NCBI GenBank assembly: GCA_963970005.1
Contig: CAXAMN010004002.1
Span: forward strand, 918,929 to 982,928
DNA from: Durusdinium trenchii
Lineage: Eukaryota > Sar > Dinophyceae > Suessiales > Symbiodiniaceae
Reading direction: 5' to 3'
DNA: 64,000 bases
A program made the position numbers and the translations under genes. Numbering within the stretch: the stretch's first letter is position 1; every line of letters starts with the position of its first letter. Positions 8,901 through 19,341 of the stretch are shown here, piece after piece. Below the pieces are notes generated by a model. It saw only the letters and a program-made list of their open reading frames with translations, had not been told where the DNA came from and searched no databases.

Positions 8901-11511
8901 TCTGGCCCTGGAAAGCTCGTGTGCTGAACGTCGCAGACACGGCCTTGAGCGACTTGGCATGCGTAGTACGTGGATTCAACACACCTTCGTGCCCAACACA
9001 CGTTTCCCCCATGCGGAGCTCAGGTGCTGGAATGCTACTGTTGGTCCGGCAAGCCAGTGCAGCGACCCTGACGGGTGATCAGTTCAATGATGTCTTTTCG
9101 GCATTGATCCTCAGCGGTATAAAATAGACAGACATGCAAGATTTGACCATGTTTGCCCATTCTTCTCCTCCAAGATGTGAATTCTGGGTTGTCCTGCGCG
9201 CTCCGAGCAAAAGGGATGAAGTTTTTCCGCGTGCCTCATGAAAGATCGAAAACATAAGACTGTTTGCAGTAAGGATTGTGGGTCTAAGGATTTGTGTCAC
9301 AATGCTATCACAAACAACTCAGGTCACGAAAGCTAGCATCAGCTAGCTGGAGTTGCTCTTGCTTTAGCAAGTCAAGGGCTCGCAGCCTCGAGAATCATGA
9401 ATCACGTGAAAACTTCACGTGTAGGGGGCCCCCCCCCCCCGCGGGTTCAACTCCCCCCTGGGACGCTTCCGGTACGTGCTATAATGCTATGTTTAAGGGT
9501 TCAAGGCTTCAATGATGAGCATCACGGGAAGTCAGAAACCAGGCGTATCAGATACACGTGCCTTTGAGCTTCCTTCGGCATCTCAGTGCATATGGCTGAC
9601 ACTTCACTCGACAAAGATGCTCAAACAAACATACATAAACCAGGTGTATCTGATACGCCTGGTTTGTGACTTCCCGTGATTCAACTGTTGGATCATCATG
9701 TATATGTAATGAGGGACTGAAGAAAAGCAACCAGTCCTGATGCACCCCTGCTAGCTTTCGTCACCTACCCTCGGCCTCAAGTGAGACATTTGCTTACACA
9801 ACTAAAATATACTAAACTCACATATAATTACACAAAATCGCGGGGATGGTGAAGCAGTCCGGCAGTCCCTATAGTCGTGTTGTTTACTGATGCTATCCGA
9901 TCAGTTTACCAGAGCTGCGAATGATATTACAGTATCCGGTTCTGGACACATTTCATTGGGAGACCAATTAAACATCCCACGCGATGTTGCACAAGCTACT
10001 TGTGCAGTTTGTTCCTTTGTTTGCATGGGCTGTTGGATGTTGATGCTGTGTTTTGCTGTTTATATTATATATATATACCAGCGTGAGCTCGGCGTTGTTG
10101 TTTGTTGCTCGTGAACCAATATCTGCGCGCCTCAGCTCTGCAGTTGGAGCCCTGCACGTTTGTGGTCCTGGTCGCATTTCTCCTTTTTGATCCTGCTTGC
10201 AATCTAGGCAGAGGTGAAGACCATGACCAAGCACATCCGAGAAAATCTAGGAACCAAATGAATGAATAGTGCCAGCACTTCTTCAAGGAAGCTCCCTCCG
10301 CCCTCAGGCGGGGGGAGCTTCCTTGAAGAAGGGTGAGCTATGTTATCCTGCGTCAATTAAGTATGCGCCTACTTGATTAAGTAAGGAGGCAGGGCCACGG
10401 GCTAGAAAAAGGCATTGTATCGAACCGTACAGGGCATCTACCCACCGGAGACGGGCTGCTAAGTGGTAGAGGTTTCGTGTTGGCCGAGCTCAAGAAACCG
10501 CCTTCATCGGGGTCCCAAAGGACCACCGAAAGGAGGAGCTCCTGGCTGGACCAATCCCCTTTTCATTGACCAAGGATCCTGGTTCTGGTCTCCGGCTCCG
10601 CGGTTTTCATGCTATTGATGTGCATCTTTGCTTTGCTGTTCTCCTGGCGTTATGGAGATGGAGGACAGCTGACTTCTGAAGCTGGCCGAATGTAGGTATA
10701 GTATAGCGATCTGGGAAGTTGCTCTGGAAAGGATTTGAGAACTCAATCTGCATTGACTTATGGATCTGGGCACCAAGAGCATCCGATCTTCTGAGCACAA
10801 GGTGCATCAGGTATCAAGATGGTCATTCATCTGGCATCGAAATGAAGTTTCCCGACTGGAGTTTCTTGACTGGAGGGTACAGCCCAGATCAGTCAAGAAA
10901 TCCCGGAGAACAAGAAAGAAGCGTCGCATCATCCTTTCTTGTTGGACATCCAATATGCTGCCAACTGTTGTGATGATGTTAGCAACCACCGAAACCATAA
11001 TGACCCATGACTTGACCCATTTACTTAAGAGCAATCATGAACTACAAAATGAAAACACTCAGTCGGTGCAGTTTTGGGATATGTTCAGATGTGTTCAGGT
11101 GTGTTGAACGTTAAACGCGTAGACAGCGTGGCCTAGCAAAACGCTCCCCTGAAAAGCGATGCTCATGTGATGTTGGCGATCTTCAATTGGACACCTGTTG
11201 ACGAATCGACCCCGGCCAGGAAGGAGTGTGCTCCATTTAGGGGCCGACATCAATGCCGAGACAATGTCAAAAGCACTGATGCTTGGTGGACCCGGCTTCT
11301 ATCTGTGTGACACAGATGTCACAAACGAGTGTTTTGTCCGGAAGTTCGATTGCCCACCTGCACTCTCAGACTGTGTCCAGGAAAGATTGCGCAGCAGGGC
11401 TTTTGAAGATTGAATCCGCACAGCTGAAAGAGAAGCTGGGCAAGATCAACACCTATGACTTGGAAGCTCTTCAGGCCACCATCACACTGGTATCCCTCGA
11501 TTCTTGGAGAG
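2803..11511 (+). CDS. Gene A: cysteine-rich multipass membrane protein, 3' two thirds, multi-exon
   Basis: Eleven confident exons and one tentative exon between 2803 and 11511 match, in order and orientation, exons of gene B at 44.8-54.4 kb. They encode the last cysteine-rich extracellular module (Y-K-C, then CPGGKPGDC and CPGGQTW), several hydrophobic segments, and a conserved cytoplasmic helix ending near TYDLEALQATITLVS. The solute-binding part and the first GCC2/GCC3 repeats found in gene B are absent and may lie left of the window. I recall this architecture as a family of predicted dinoflagellate surface proteins of unknown function; a receptor or sensor role is an inference. Gene A lacks three introns that gene B has. 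No exon carries an internal stop, so it may be functional, but intactness cannot be shown because the 5' part is unseen. Confidence 0.7.
3159..3304 (+). CDS. Gene A exon: CPGGKPG / CPGGQTW cysteine module
   Basis: The acceptor is CGCCCAG at 3158. The protein reads CPGGKPGDCAGG, then CARCPGGQTWAGKEC, then a hydrophobic start VTFVLW. It matches gene B 45551-45687. Both paralogues end TGG followed by GC, so a GC donor is likely conserved. The motif is of the GCC2/GCC3 (ephrin-receptor-like) type. Confidence 0.8.
3480..3562 (+). CDS. Gene A exon: hydrophobic segment plus YDLVDSKA
   Basis: The acceptor is GGCAATAG at 3479. The translation runs LCLVCLLKSYDLVDSKADGE and then ASPLQ. It aligns with gene B 45884-45972 (AVLLKAYDFVDSKA, ending SPFQ). 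A GC dinucleotide follows CTCCAG, whereas gene B has GT at the same place. Confidence 0.75.
3563..5195. other. Gene A intron with small inverted repeat
   Basis: No coding signal was recognised. A T-rich tract lies at about 3960-4200. A hairpin pairs TAGCTCCTTCTAT (4261-4273) with ATAGAAGGAGCTA (4306-4318). Confidence 0.5.
4261..4318. repeat. 13-bp perfect inverted repeat
   Basis: TAGCTCCTTCTAT at 4261-4273 is the exact reverse complement of 4306-4318, with a 32-bp loop. It could be a decayed miniature element. No target duplication was identified. Confidence 0.7.
5196..5354 (+). CDS. Gene A exon: membrane segment with AVFGLMSV and LLDLDQLGL
   Basis: The acceptor is GTCACCAG at 5195. The frame reads ACLIAAGIAFNVMQTIAVFG, then LMSVTW, then FLLDLDQLGLNC. 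Gene B 46531-46690 is a clear paralogue (INVVQNIAVFGLMSVDW, ILLDLDQLSL). It codes for one hydrophobic helix and a conserved loop. The 3' border is approximate. Confidence 0.85.
5612..5709 (+). CDS. Gene A exon: hydrophobic segment TRFLLRVAIFPVASL
   Basis: A likely acceptor TACGAG ends at 5611. The frame reads VLGSNNVTRFLLRVAIFPVA then SLTLLSRWALAV. It corresponds to gene B 46986-47098, which has a similar helix ending in LRWAAMRF. The donor is not canonical and is uncertain. Confidence 0.7.
6703..6884 (+). CDS. Gene A exon: long uninterrupted LQPLMCYHHPNG to FCGDSEH segment
   Basis: The acceptor is ATGTGAG at 6702. The frame reads GKFLQVGFATFSAVSLQPLM, then CYHHPNG, LKYPSTFCGDSEHVIM and a hydrophobic end IVIGMVLWL. 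The donor is CAA|GTGGGT. Gene B splits the same segment into three exons (48299-48352, 48544-48617, 49009-49088). The absence of those two introns here is direct sequence evidence of intron gain or loss after duplication. Confidence 0.85.
7243..7321 (+). CDS. Gene A exon: hydrophobic segment VLMAIFVVGFFAACSLAAWK
   Basis: The acceptor is AACCAG at 7242. A single membrane helix is followed by MPTWSL. The paralogue in gene B is 49614-49689 (ALMAIFVCGFF, ending AIWKLPAWSG). The donor is uncertain. Confidence 0.85.
7516..7589 (+). CDS. Gene A exon: VQSFTFLTGKFRLDTWWFG
   Basis: The acceptor is GCTCAG at 7515. It encodes FTFLTGKFRLDTWWFGMLLL. Gene B 49977-50050 reads FTFLSSKFRLDVWYFGLLLL. The invariant F-R-L-D-x-W-x-F-G loop followed by a hydrophobic helix makes this one of the clearest paralogous exons. 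Confidence 0.9.
7590..8848. other. Gene A intron, 1.26 kb
   Basis: Gene B has a small GC-rich exon (50750-50851) in the equivalent intron; I could not find its match here. A GA-rich microsatellite lies at about 8265-8290 and another at 8650-8667. Confidence 0.4.
8849..8962 (+). CDS. Gene A exon: hydrophobic segment with VWPWKARVLNVADTA
   Basis: The acceptor is CAAGGCAG at 8848. The frame reads IALASLVMLLYLCALVRVWP, then WKARVLNVADTALSDLA. The donor is GC|GTAGTA. Copies occur in gene C (15601-15710) and gene B (51252-51361), giving three paralogous versions in this window. Confidence 0.85.
9024..9116 (+). CDS. Gene A exon: DQFNDVFSALILSG
   Basis: The acceptor is GAGCTCAG at 9023 and the donor CAGCG|GTATAA. 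The frame gives GMLLLVRQASAATLTG then DQFNDVFSALILSG. It matches gene C 16227-16336 (EEFSEEFSAVML) and gene B 51839-51931 (DEDFAETFSAVILG). Confidence 0.75.
9521..9680. mobile_element. 160-bp element with 37-bp terminal inverted repeats
   Basis: The left arm 9521-9557 (begins ATCACGGGAAGTCA) and the right arm 9644-9680 (ends TGACTTCCCGTGAT) are inverted copies with one mismatch. The 86-bp interior is unique. It is a MITE-like structure without coding capacity. No clean target-site duplication was seen. It lies in a gene A intron. Confidence 0.8.
9996..10068 (+). CDS. Tentative gene A exon: hydrophobic helix
   Basis: After ACAAG at 9995 the frame reads CAVCSFVCMGCWMLMLCFAV, a membrane-helix-like segment in the place where genes B (53200-53291) and C (16911-17008) have a hydrophobic exon. 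The intron phase does not match those exons, so the call rests on position and composition only. Confidence 0.3.
10278..10331. repeat. 54-bp near-perfect hairpin
   Basis: CTTCTTCAAGGAAGCTCCCT and the next five bases pair with the mirror segment ending at 10331. The stem is 25 bp with one mismatch (a G-U pair in RNA) and the loop is the four bases CTCA. It lies in a gene A intron. It could be a miniature element or a small-RNA precursor; the sequence alone does not decide. Confidence 0.85.
11381..11511 (+). CDS. Gene A exon: cytoplasmic helix NTYDLEALQATITLVS
   Basis: The acceptor is TGTCCAG at 11380. The frame starts KDCAAGLLKIESAQLKEKLG and ends INTYDLEALQATITLVSLDS. Paralogues are gene C 17958-18090 and gene B 54235-54367, with the same phase in B. 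It is a charged amphipathic segment after the last hydrophobic exon. The 3' border is approximate. Confidence 0.8.
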
Positions 11512-14143
11512 GAACAATTGGATAAGATCGAGTCATAGGCCTATGGGTTGAGACATGGGTCGCCCATAGGTCTACTGGTTCTCCAAACCAGAGTTTGCCC
11601 CCCGTTCCTTTAGTCCATTCCGTCTTATTTTGGGGAGCCTTCGAAAACAATCCCCGATATTTAGATGGAGGTCCATCTAGACCAACAAACTTGGGGAATG
11701 CGCCATTTACTCTCCATCCACTATACACAGACAATTGATCAGGCTCCACCTTCTTCGACTCTTCATCTATCTCCAACGGCGCTTGCATTACCTTGGGTCA
11801 TGGGGCCACGAGTATGTGGGGCTGGATTCCACAAGGTCTTAAGAGTCTTATGTATTAAGTAGTGTTGAGTAATGTACGTTCCAAGGGATTCAGAAATCGC
11901 TTGGCCACCACTTGAAATGTCGGTGATTAAATTGGATATGTTGCTACCTTGCCGCTCTAGCAAACGCATCATTGTGCTAGACGTGCGCTAGGGCCGGTGC
12001 TTGTCGCTGCTGCAGATCGTGTGCCTACATGTGGAGCGTGAGTAATTACACAGTAGTTAACGGCTCGACCGAACTGTGCAGATGTCACCTGTTATAGAGA
12101 CATAGAGACTACAAATTGCTACACTACAGACTTGCACGTCAGATATGCATGCATTTAGTTAGCAGTATTTAGAACAGTTTGACCCTATAGACGATCCAAA
12201 GGCAAGAACGCTACTATGTTTAGAAAGGGCCTTCTCACAAGACAGCCAACATTGTCCTGAGAACGGGTTGTTGTACGCATCCATCAATTGAAAGCCTTGT
12301 ACATGCATACCCATGCGCACTGCATTCCATGTATGACGCAGCATATGATGTACACACAGAGGGCCACCCATGGTATTGTATTTGTATATATGTATATATA
12401 TATATATGCATGTGTGTGTGTGCGCGTGTGCTTGATGTACATATATATATACAGTAAGTGTACACAGCTTTTTGGCGGGGTACGTGGCACATTGAAAACG
12501 TGGGTTTCGTTTGTTTTGAATGTCCGGTTCGCATTCGCAGGTTCCGGGAGACCTGTTTGAACAAGTCTTGTGACCAAGTTGCGACGTTTCAACATGAATC
12601 ATTCATTTCAGATCATCTGGGCGCTTGACAGCCAGTCCAGCCAGCTGGTCTTCCACTTCCATGGTGATAGATTTCAGGGAGCGTAGTGGTATGGTAGTGG
12701 TTCTTCGCGACTCAGGAGCTGATCCAAAGCCCATGGCGCTTCAACTCTCGAGTTGCCTTACAAGCCATTCGAGGCACCGTGGCATGGCGGTCTCAGCTTT
12801 GAACACCGGTTCGCTTGCGTACCGTTGCGCAGGTGAAGCACCAAGCACTGATGGTTGCCCACAAGTTTGGCTCCCAGAAACCGGCCAGTGATGACACTGG
12901 GACCATCAGCTTCGTTCAAGGGAGCACCAACTTAGCAGCTTAAGCACCTGCTTCGCGAGGAGCAGCACGTGCCAGTACAGGCACCCCCTGTGCTGAGTGT
13001 GCTGCCTGAGCAGACACAGCCCCATTGTGTGGAGCACTGAGTCGGAGTAGTTCAGAGTTGAATTGGCGCTCAGACATGTTGATCTGGAGTAGCTTCAGCT
13101 CAGAGTTGGCAAAACCAATGCTGTCCACCAAAAGAGTCCTAAATGTGTAAATAACTACTCAGTATCAGCTTCGAATTGCTCAGGCATTGTCTTCAGGCTA
13201 TCCGAAACATGATCCAAACATGCCGCGTAATGTTTAAAATCGTTTTACCCGCCAACTTTCAATCACCGGCCGAGTTTGTCCACTTTGCTGCGTCCTAACA
13301 TGTCGACGGCATGACGACAGCATGTCGCGTGAGGTGCCAGAGTTCAGCAACCATGAGGAGAAGTTGGTCAGCTCTGACTCTCATAAGGCGCAGGTCAGCA
13401 CACACGTGGCACATCGTTTGTCGACTTCCAAACTTCGGTTGGGGAGAGTGGTGGTGTGTGGACAGGAGCCTTCATTACTGGAGTAGATTTGTGAGAGCAA
13501 TTTGCCACTTGTGGCTCGGGAGATTTGGCAATTTCATGCAATTTCCTTTAGTCATGGCCGCTGAAGTCAATTTTTGCAGTGCAACATGCGACAACGACGC
13601 CTGTTTGCATGCACAAAGTTCCTTCGTGTTTCCCATGAGCGGATGGTGACCCATCGCGCGAACGGTGAAATGTAAATGTTTACCACTTGTATTTCGTGAA
13701 CCCCTGAGTGAAGGCTGTGCTGTAGAATCTGATGGCCAAGCCACAGACCATCACAACCCCAGGGGTGCTGTGCCAATCCTCGAGGATGCGCAGCGCGCGA
13801 TTGGGCACTTGAGCTGTTGGAAGGAGTAGATCCATATCATTCCATATATATATATCTACATAATTTTACTATACATATACATCATATACATATGTATAGA
13901 TATATATAATAGATATTCAAAATGTGTTATTGTTTGTTATGGGACTCAGCCCAGACACTCCATGTCTCAATGTACGGAAGATTTTCCAGAAGTTCACCCC
14001 ATAGTATTACCTTTGATGACCCATGTTCTCCCATGGTAATTCTTCCAGTCCCATGCAGGGAGCCGAATCTCGCCACTCCATACCTCAGTGGATCGGCCCA
14101 GCCTCGGTGGACTTTGGTTTGCTCTGACGGAATCTGACGATCT

Positions 14144-14197
14144 ATTGAAATAGGGAGACCTCCCAGCCCACGAGCTTGGGAGTCTCCTTATTCAAAT
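14144..14197. repeat. Imperfect 54-bp hairpin
   Basis: ATTGAAATAGGGAGACCTCC on the left pairs imperfectly with GGAGTCTCCTTATTCAAAT on the right across a short loop. The size resembles the hairpin at 10278 but the sequence is different. Confidence 0.65.
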
Positions 14198-15137
14198 GCA
14201 CACCCATCTAACCAAATCTTGGTGAAATTGACCGTGACATCCACTGGACCTGCGGCCTGCTGAAAGGGCTTGAAATGTTCGACCCCAAAAAGGTGCCAAC
14301 TTGGCCAAAGCTAAGTGATACACTCTGTGATGAGCAACTGAGTGTTTGGGCTCTCGTTCCGTCCAACCCTCCTTCAGATGTGAGACGGTGGCCACTTGGA
14401 TCAGTCAGACTGGCTTTGATATGGTTCGATTGTATTTACACACCTATTACATCAGTTGCTTGCTTTCAGCTGTCAAGGACTTTCAGACATGCTGGCATTG
14501 CACGTTGTGTTATTCAATCGAATGCTTCTTGTGCATGACAGTGCATGATTGCGTGTTTCATCGCAGCCATTTGGGCTTGCAAATGCAAGTTGGCAAATCC
14601 ACCATGCGACACTTGGCGTTGGTGCTACTACTGTATTGTGGCAGAGACTTGTTCACGCCAAGCAGTGCTTTTCAGATGGCATTCCTGCGTTTGAGCGACT
14701 TGGTGATTACCTAATAGACTTCACAGTTGACTTTGCAGCATTGACCGCGGGTAAAGCATCAGATGTGTTCTGGCCCCCATGTTGGACATGATCGAGCAAG
14801 GGCAGCCCTTCGATATGTTCCATCGGAGGCTAATTGCTTGACACGTTAGTAGCCAACGATTCGCTCATGGCCAATGAATGAAACAAGAAGCATCCATGCC
14901 GTCGATGAACGAACCAAAAGAAGCACCCATGCCGCACACACACACACACACATGTTGAGAGACAGTTGCGGGATGTGCGGCTTTCTGTCAGACCTGTGGG
15001 ATCCCAAAAACAGTTTTTGCATGCTTTTGCCCAGTTGCTTCATTTGGTCCCCACGGTTCGCGGCCTGGTCTGGGGATGTTTGGGGTGTGTTTTTTGGCTC
15101 CAAGTCGTGCGGAGCTGAACCCACTGACTCCGATTTT

Positions 15138-15190
15138 CCCTAGGGATCCAGTCGTACCTTCTCAGGTACGGTGGGTTTCACCTCATACAG
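15138..15190. mobile_element. Left fragment of a CCCTAGGG inverted-repeat element
   Basis: CCCTAGGGATCCAGTCGTAC followed by CTTCTCAGGTAC matches the left arm of the complete elements at 34373 and 35783. No right arm is found, so this is a truncated copy. Confidence 0.65.
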
Positions 15191-15465
15191 CTCCACCTGG
15201 CTTCATGAGCCTTTTGTTGAATGATTGGAGGATCATGGAGGATCTAGGTGTGGCGTTTTGCACCATGTGATGTGTGTCTCCAGTTCTTAGATGGCAGTGG
15301 GTCAAAACTCGGGCACCCTGGTTGACCCCGGGTCAAGCGAACAGATTTGTCTTTTAGGAATGTCAACCTCCCATGGTTTGCTGGGTTTTCGGTGCCATGA
15401 CGAAACCAGCCACATGTTCTTCTTGTGTGTTCCTTTTGGACTCCTTGTTGCTGGCTTGTTGATAC

Positions 15466-15516
15466 TGGTAGTAATGCCCGTGTTACTAGTAGCGATGCCC
15501 TTGTTAGTAGTAATGT
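15466..15516. repeat. Short repeat of a GTAGTAATGCCC / GTAGCGATGCCC unit
   Basis: Two and a half degenerate copies of a 21-22 bp unit. The word GTAGCGATGCCCTT recurs at 57774-57788, so this is a dispersed motif. Confidence 0.5.
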
Positions 15517-15600
15517 TCCTTTTTGCGTCGGGGCCAAAAGGCGTCAGCATGGCGTTTTCATCGTTCAGCCTTGGTTTTGTTCCTCGCTCGTGTGAGGCAG

Positions 15601-15710
15601 GTGGCCTGGGGGAGCTGGACGATATTGCTCTACCAGTCCATTTTGCTGAAAGTTTGGCCCTGGAAGGCTTCAGTCCTCAACTTTGCGGATACCGCTTGCA
15701 GCCACTTGGG
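15601..15710 (+). CDS. Copy C exon: YQSILLKVWPWKASVLNFADTA
   Basis: The acceptor is GTGAGGCAG at 15600. The frame reads VAWGSWTILLYQSILLKVWP then WKASVLNFADTACSHLG. It is closer to gene B 51252-51361 than to gene A 8849-8962. Confidence 0.8.
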
Positions 15711-16226
15711 ATGACGCCATATGATGCCGTATGGGTAAAAGTGGGGAAAATCATGGACTCGTGACCCAAGAAGTAAATACAATAGAGTCTTAGGGCCATT
15801 GGAGCCATTGGTTTCTAGCATCAACTTGTTTTGTCAATTGAGTAACTGAATTTTTGGAGTTAAGATAAGATGATACAAACGCAACAAGACAACATTAGCG
15901 AATCATCAGCAAGAAACTGAGAAAGACATACTATGCAATAAGGATGCAATAAGGGTATTTGGTGCACATGCTTCTTGACAACCACCTCCACTCCGTCAAT
16001 ATATAAATGCTGTGTGGGGGTGGATGGTTGAGGATTGTGTATACATATATTATATGTATATACCCATTATAAATACAAATATATATATATATATATTGTA
16101 TGCATTTGTATGCAACAGGCGCGAGGGATAGATCCAAATTTCGCATTCACGCCTCTATTTGATTCCAGAGATGGGCTCGTGCTTTCTGGAAGCCTTTGGG
16201 ATCCACGCCTGTGCCGTTGCGCTAAG

Positions 16227-16336
16227 GCGTTTGCTTGCTCCTTTTGATCAACCACTCGGTGCTTTTTGTGACTTCACCTGAGACAAAGAGGGTTTCTGAG
16301 GAGTTTTCTGAGGAGTTCTCAGCAGTGATGCTTGCC
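16227..16336 (+). CDS. Copy C exon: EEFSEEFSAVML
   Basis: The acceptor is CGCTAAG at 16226. The frame gives a hydrophobic CLLLLINHSVLFV, then TSPETKRVSEEFSEEFSAVM. It aligns with gene B 51839-51931 (CLLLLISQSLHV, then FAETFSAVIL). The donor is uncertain. Confidence 0.75.
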
Positions 16337-16910
16337 CGCATTGTGAATGCGCGCGTGTGCCGTCTGATTCGAGTCCAACAACCCAGCAAAGACAAAGCGT
16401 TGCGGTTGAGTCTTGGTTCTGTGATGTTTCAGGTGAACACAGTTTGTTTGCACATTTTTTGCACGAAAAGCATCTCCCAGGAGCACCCGTTCTGTTCTAT
16501 TTTCGGGGTCCTTGGAGTGCGTGAAGTGGAGTAAAGTCTGTACAGCAGCATCGCTCTTTGTGCCATCCATCCACGGCTTATCCATTCAGTGGAGTTCAGA
16601 CGTTTTGTTCTGGATCCTGAGAACAGTCCTGCCGTTGCTTTTTTGGAACTCATTTGGCCAATGTTGGGTGCAGACAAATGTATGATTTCTTTTCATGCAG
16701 GTTGAAGGGGAGCAAACAACTCGGACTGAAGTCCAAAAGAAGACACAAACTAGAAGACAACACAGCAGGCAACTGAGCAGATTTCTTTTCACATGTTTTG
16801 TTTCCATGATGCCCCAAGGACCCAAAAAGCGCCTTATAAACCGTTGTTTTCCACAGTGTCCTCCTCTCCGGAACTCCCTGGGTCGCCGTCCTCTCCGGAG
16901 CTCGCCCAAG

Positions 16911-17008
16911 GATCACCGCGCTGCTCGCGGCCTTGCTGGCGTCCATGGGTCTTTGGTGCCTCTTGGCGCTCCTGCTGTCGCACCTGAACGCCCGCGGTGC
17001 CCGGACAG
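16911..17008 (+). CDS. Copy C exon: last hydrophobic helix
   Basis: The acceptor is CGCCCAAG at 16910, phase G|ATC. The frame reads ITALLAALLASMGLWCLLAL then LLSHLNARGA. Gene B 53200-53291 has the same phase, helix and ACAG end. The donor here would be GC. Confidence 0.7.
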
Positions 17009-17957
17009 GCACCGCGCACGGAGCGAACCCGTGCAGCTGGGAGCGCTTGGGGCGTGGAGGCCGAAAGAAGTGTGAGAGACTGCCAGCTGCGAGGCGTCCA
17101 TGGAGTCTCAAAGTACCACACAAGACGGGTGCAAGTACCGGTTTATGAAGGCCCCATGTCCCATTTTCGAAGGAGGGTGCAGGCTGGCGTAGTTTTTATC
17201 GCCACCTTTTGAGTCATGTGTGGCAGTAGGAGACACACGTGTGATTCGGGAATGACACATCGGGCGGTCTCGCAGAGGGACTGGGCTCCTTGGGCCTTCA
17301 GAACGCCCACTTCGAGTCTTCATGGGCCTTATTTGGAGTTCGTTGGAATCCAGCTTTATAGGGGGACTCGATCAGCACATGGACCACATGGGGTGGTTGA
17401 TTTTTTGGACCCCCCTGATATCCCCTGATGAGGAGTTGACCATCCAATATCCATCCATTCTGATCAGGTGGTCGTTGAAGATCTGAGTCCGAAGTTGGTA
17501 GACCCGTTCTGCCAGGTCAGTGTTTACTCAACTTTGGCACCGGACCCGAGACCGCCATGGTTTCCCAAGCCTTGCGCCTTGGTTCCACAGCAGGTGCCGA
17601 ATTGCCTGCATTTCCATCGCTCAGTTTCTGGAAGCCAAGGATAAAAAGGCCACATGTGCCACATGTATGGGGCAAGTCAGGCCCTCCAAGAGTCGGTTCA
17701 AAGACTCAATTTCAAAGACCAGGAGTTGGCTGCTGGTTGCAGAATGTTTCAGGTGTTGTCAACATGTTGTCCAAGCTAATCTGTGGGATGATCACCGATC
17801 ACCCGCAGATTCAACCCACCTCACTCCAGTTGCAAACACCTAAGCGGAATGGTCCGAAAAAACATCCGCTCTCATATCTCCACCCGGGGCTCTCAGGCAT
17901 TCTCAGCCCCCCAGATACCCTCAGGCCCCCGGAGGCCTAAGCACTGAGCTCGCTGAG

Positions 17958-18090
17958 GAGGGATCCAAAGAACTCTTGGAGATTGAAGCTTTGCAACTTG
18001 AAGAGAGCCTCATGGAGTTGAACACTTGCGACTTGGGAGCTCTCATCCGGACCATCACTTTGATTTCTATGGCCTCTTGCCTGATGTCAA
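17958..18090 (+). CDS. Copy C exon: cytoplasmic helix LNTCDLGALIRTITLIS
   Basis: The acceptor is TCGCTGAG at 17957. The frame contains ELLEIEALQLEESLMELNTC and DLGALIRTITLISM, matching gene A 11381-11511 and gene B 54235-54367. The 3' end is approximate. Confidence 0.75.
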
Positions 18091-19246
18091 GGGGAAAGGA
18101 CAGGAAACCGCTTTTCAGGTTGCAACGTGATGTGTTGTACTTCTTCATGGACACAAGAACAGCACCACCAAAGGAGTCACTTCCCACTACTCAAGCTTCA
18201 GGCTACTTCGCTCCTAGCATGCAGTATGACAAGCCCTCGAAAGTCAAGAGGACGTTCTTCCAATCATCATTTTTGCCAAAGTAAATTCTTCGACTTGAGG
18301 GAGAGGACCGAGTTAAATCAAGTTAGTATCAACAAAAGGGCCACGTCTCACGGCGAGGCGTCGTGCCCGATGACCAAGTAGCCTACAATGGGTAGAAAGT
18401 TAGTGACTCTCCCAAAGGGCGAAATCTCGCCTCCATCACCATCCAAGAATCAGGGGCATGGGAGGGGTTCCATGACCTCGGGAATTCCACATGAGTGGCC
18501 AAGAAAAAACACACGATGCGCATATGTAGTGGGTGATCCCAGCATTGACTCACATGAAAAATCACATTGAATTGTTACTGATTTACTGCAAATTATGACC
18601 CCCCGCCCAGTACAAGCACGGCTGCCAGGTATGGGGGGACGCACCGGGGCATCCGGCAGGGCTTGGTGGTGGTCCACTTCGATGATTGCTGGATGGAGGG
18701 TATAGTCGGAAGCTATGCCTGCCTATATATAACTACCATACCTGCACATGAGTTTCGCGAACCATTACGATCCGGTTAGATCCAGGTCAGCCAGCCATAG
18801 ATGAAAGGTAATTACTCTCCTGTGTCCCTACTTAGGTCAAGCACATGTATGCTGCAGACTCCAGTGAGTCTTTGCGAATTCTCCGACCTAGGAGGAGTGC
18901 ATCCTCCTCCCCCCCAAAAAGAACTTCGGCTGCCGAACATCTGCCGAAACCGCTGCCGTGTTCCCGGCCTTCTCACCCCCGTTCGAAGCATCGAATCGAG
19001 AAGAACCGATCTAGCTCAGCTCCACCGAGGAGGTTCTTCCGTGCTTTGAGCGCAACTTCAATTCCCGCGTGGCCTTCAACTCACTAAGTGGAAAATATTC
19101 GAGCCTCGCAAAACGGGTGGATTCGTGGCCAGACCCATGGCCGGGCGCAAGTCTCATGTATGGGGGTGTATGAGAATAGGCAGACCCATGGAACATCATG
19201 GAACCAATGGATTTTAGGTGATGTTCCTTTTACCGAAAACTCAATA

Positions 19247-19341
19247 CACTCCCGAAAACTAACATGGACCCTGAAAATGGATCTTTGGAAGACTAGTTTC
19301 CTCCACAAACCAGTGGTTTTCAGGGTCCATGTTAGTTTTCC
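19247..19341. mobile_element. CACTCCCGAAAACT-type inverted-repeat element
   Basis: The left arm reads CACTCCCGAAAACTAACATG and continues GACCCTGAAAA. The right arm TTTTCAGGGTCCATGTTAG is its mirror, with the outermost bases decayed. The element is about 95 bp with the central word TTTCCTCCACAAACCAG. Related copies lie at 36484, 44023 and 57459. Confidence 0.8.

Larger units (their letters stand above)
11512..15600. other. Spacer between gene A and copy C
   Basis: No coding sequence was recognised in 4.1 kb. It holds TA/CA microsatellites (about 12385-12455 and 13840-13915), a hairpin at 14144-14197, a CA run at 14937-14952 and a half CCCTAGGG element at 15138. Upstream exons of copy C were sought here and not found. 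Confidence 0.5.
15601..18090 (+). pseudogene. Copy C: partial third copy of the membrane-protein gene (last four exons only)
   Basis: Four exons (15601-15710, 16227-16336, 16911-17008, 17958-18090) repeat the last part of genes A and B in order. Nucleotide similarity of the first exon to gene B is high, including the shared acceptor context TGAGGCAG|GTGGC. None of the upstream exons was found between gene A and 15601. No internal stops are seen in the four exons, so the copy is truncated rather than visibly mutated. Alternatively these could be duplicated 3' exons that still serve gene A by alternative splicing; transcripts would decide. Confidence 0.65.

Noticed and set aside
15084-15104. 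TTTTTTGGCTCCAAG as a relic of the dinoflagellate spliced leader
   Set aside because: Only a partial, gapped match to the leader end; no second relic nearby and no gene directly downstream.
16850-17075. Arg/Pro-rich overlapping frames on both strands
   Set aside because: Shadows of the GC-rich copy C exon at 16911-17008; only the frame with the hydrophobic helix has paralogues.
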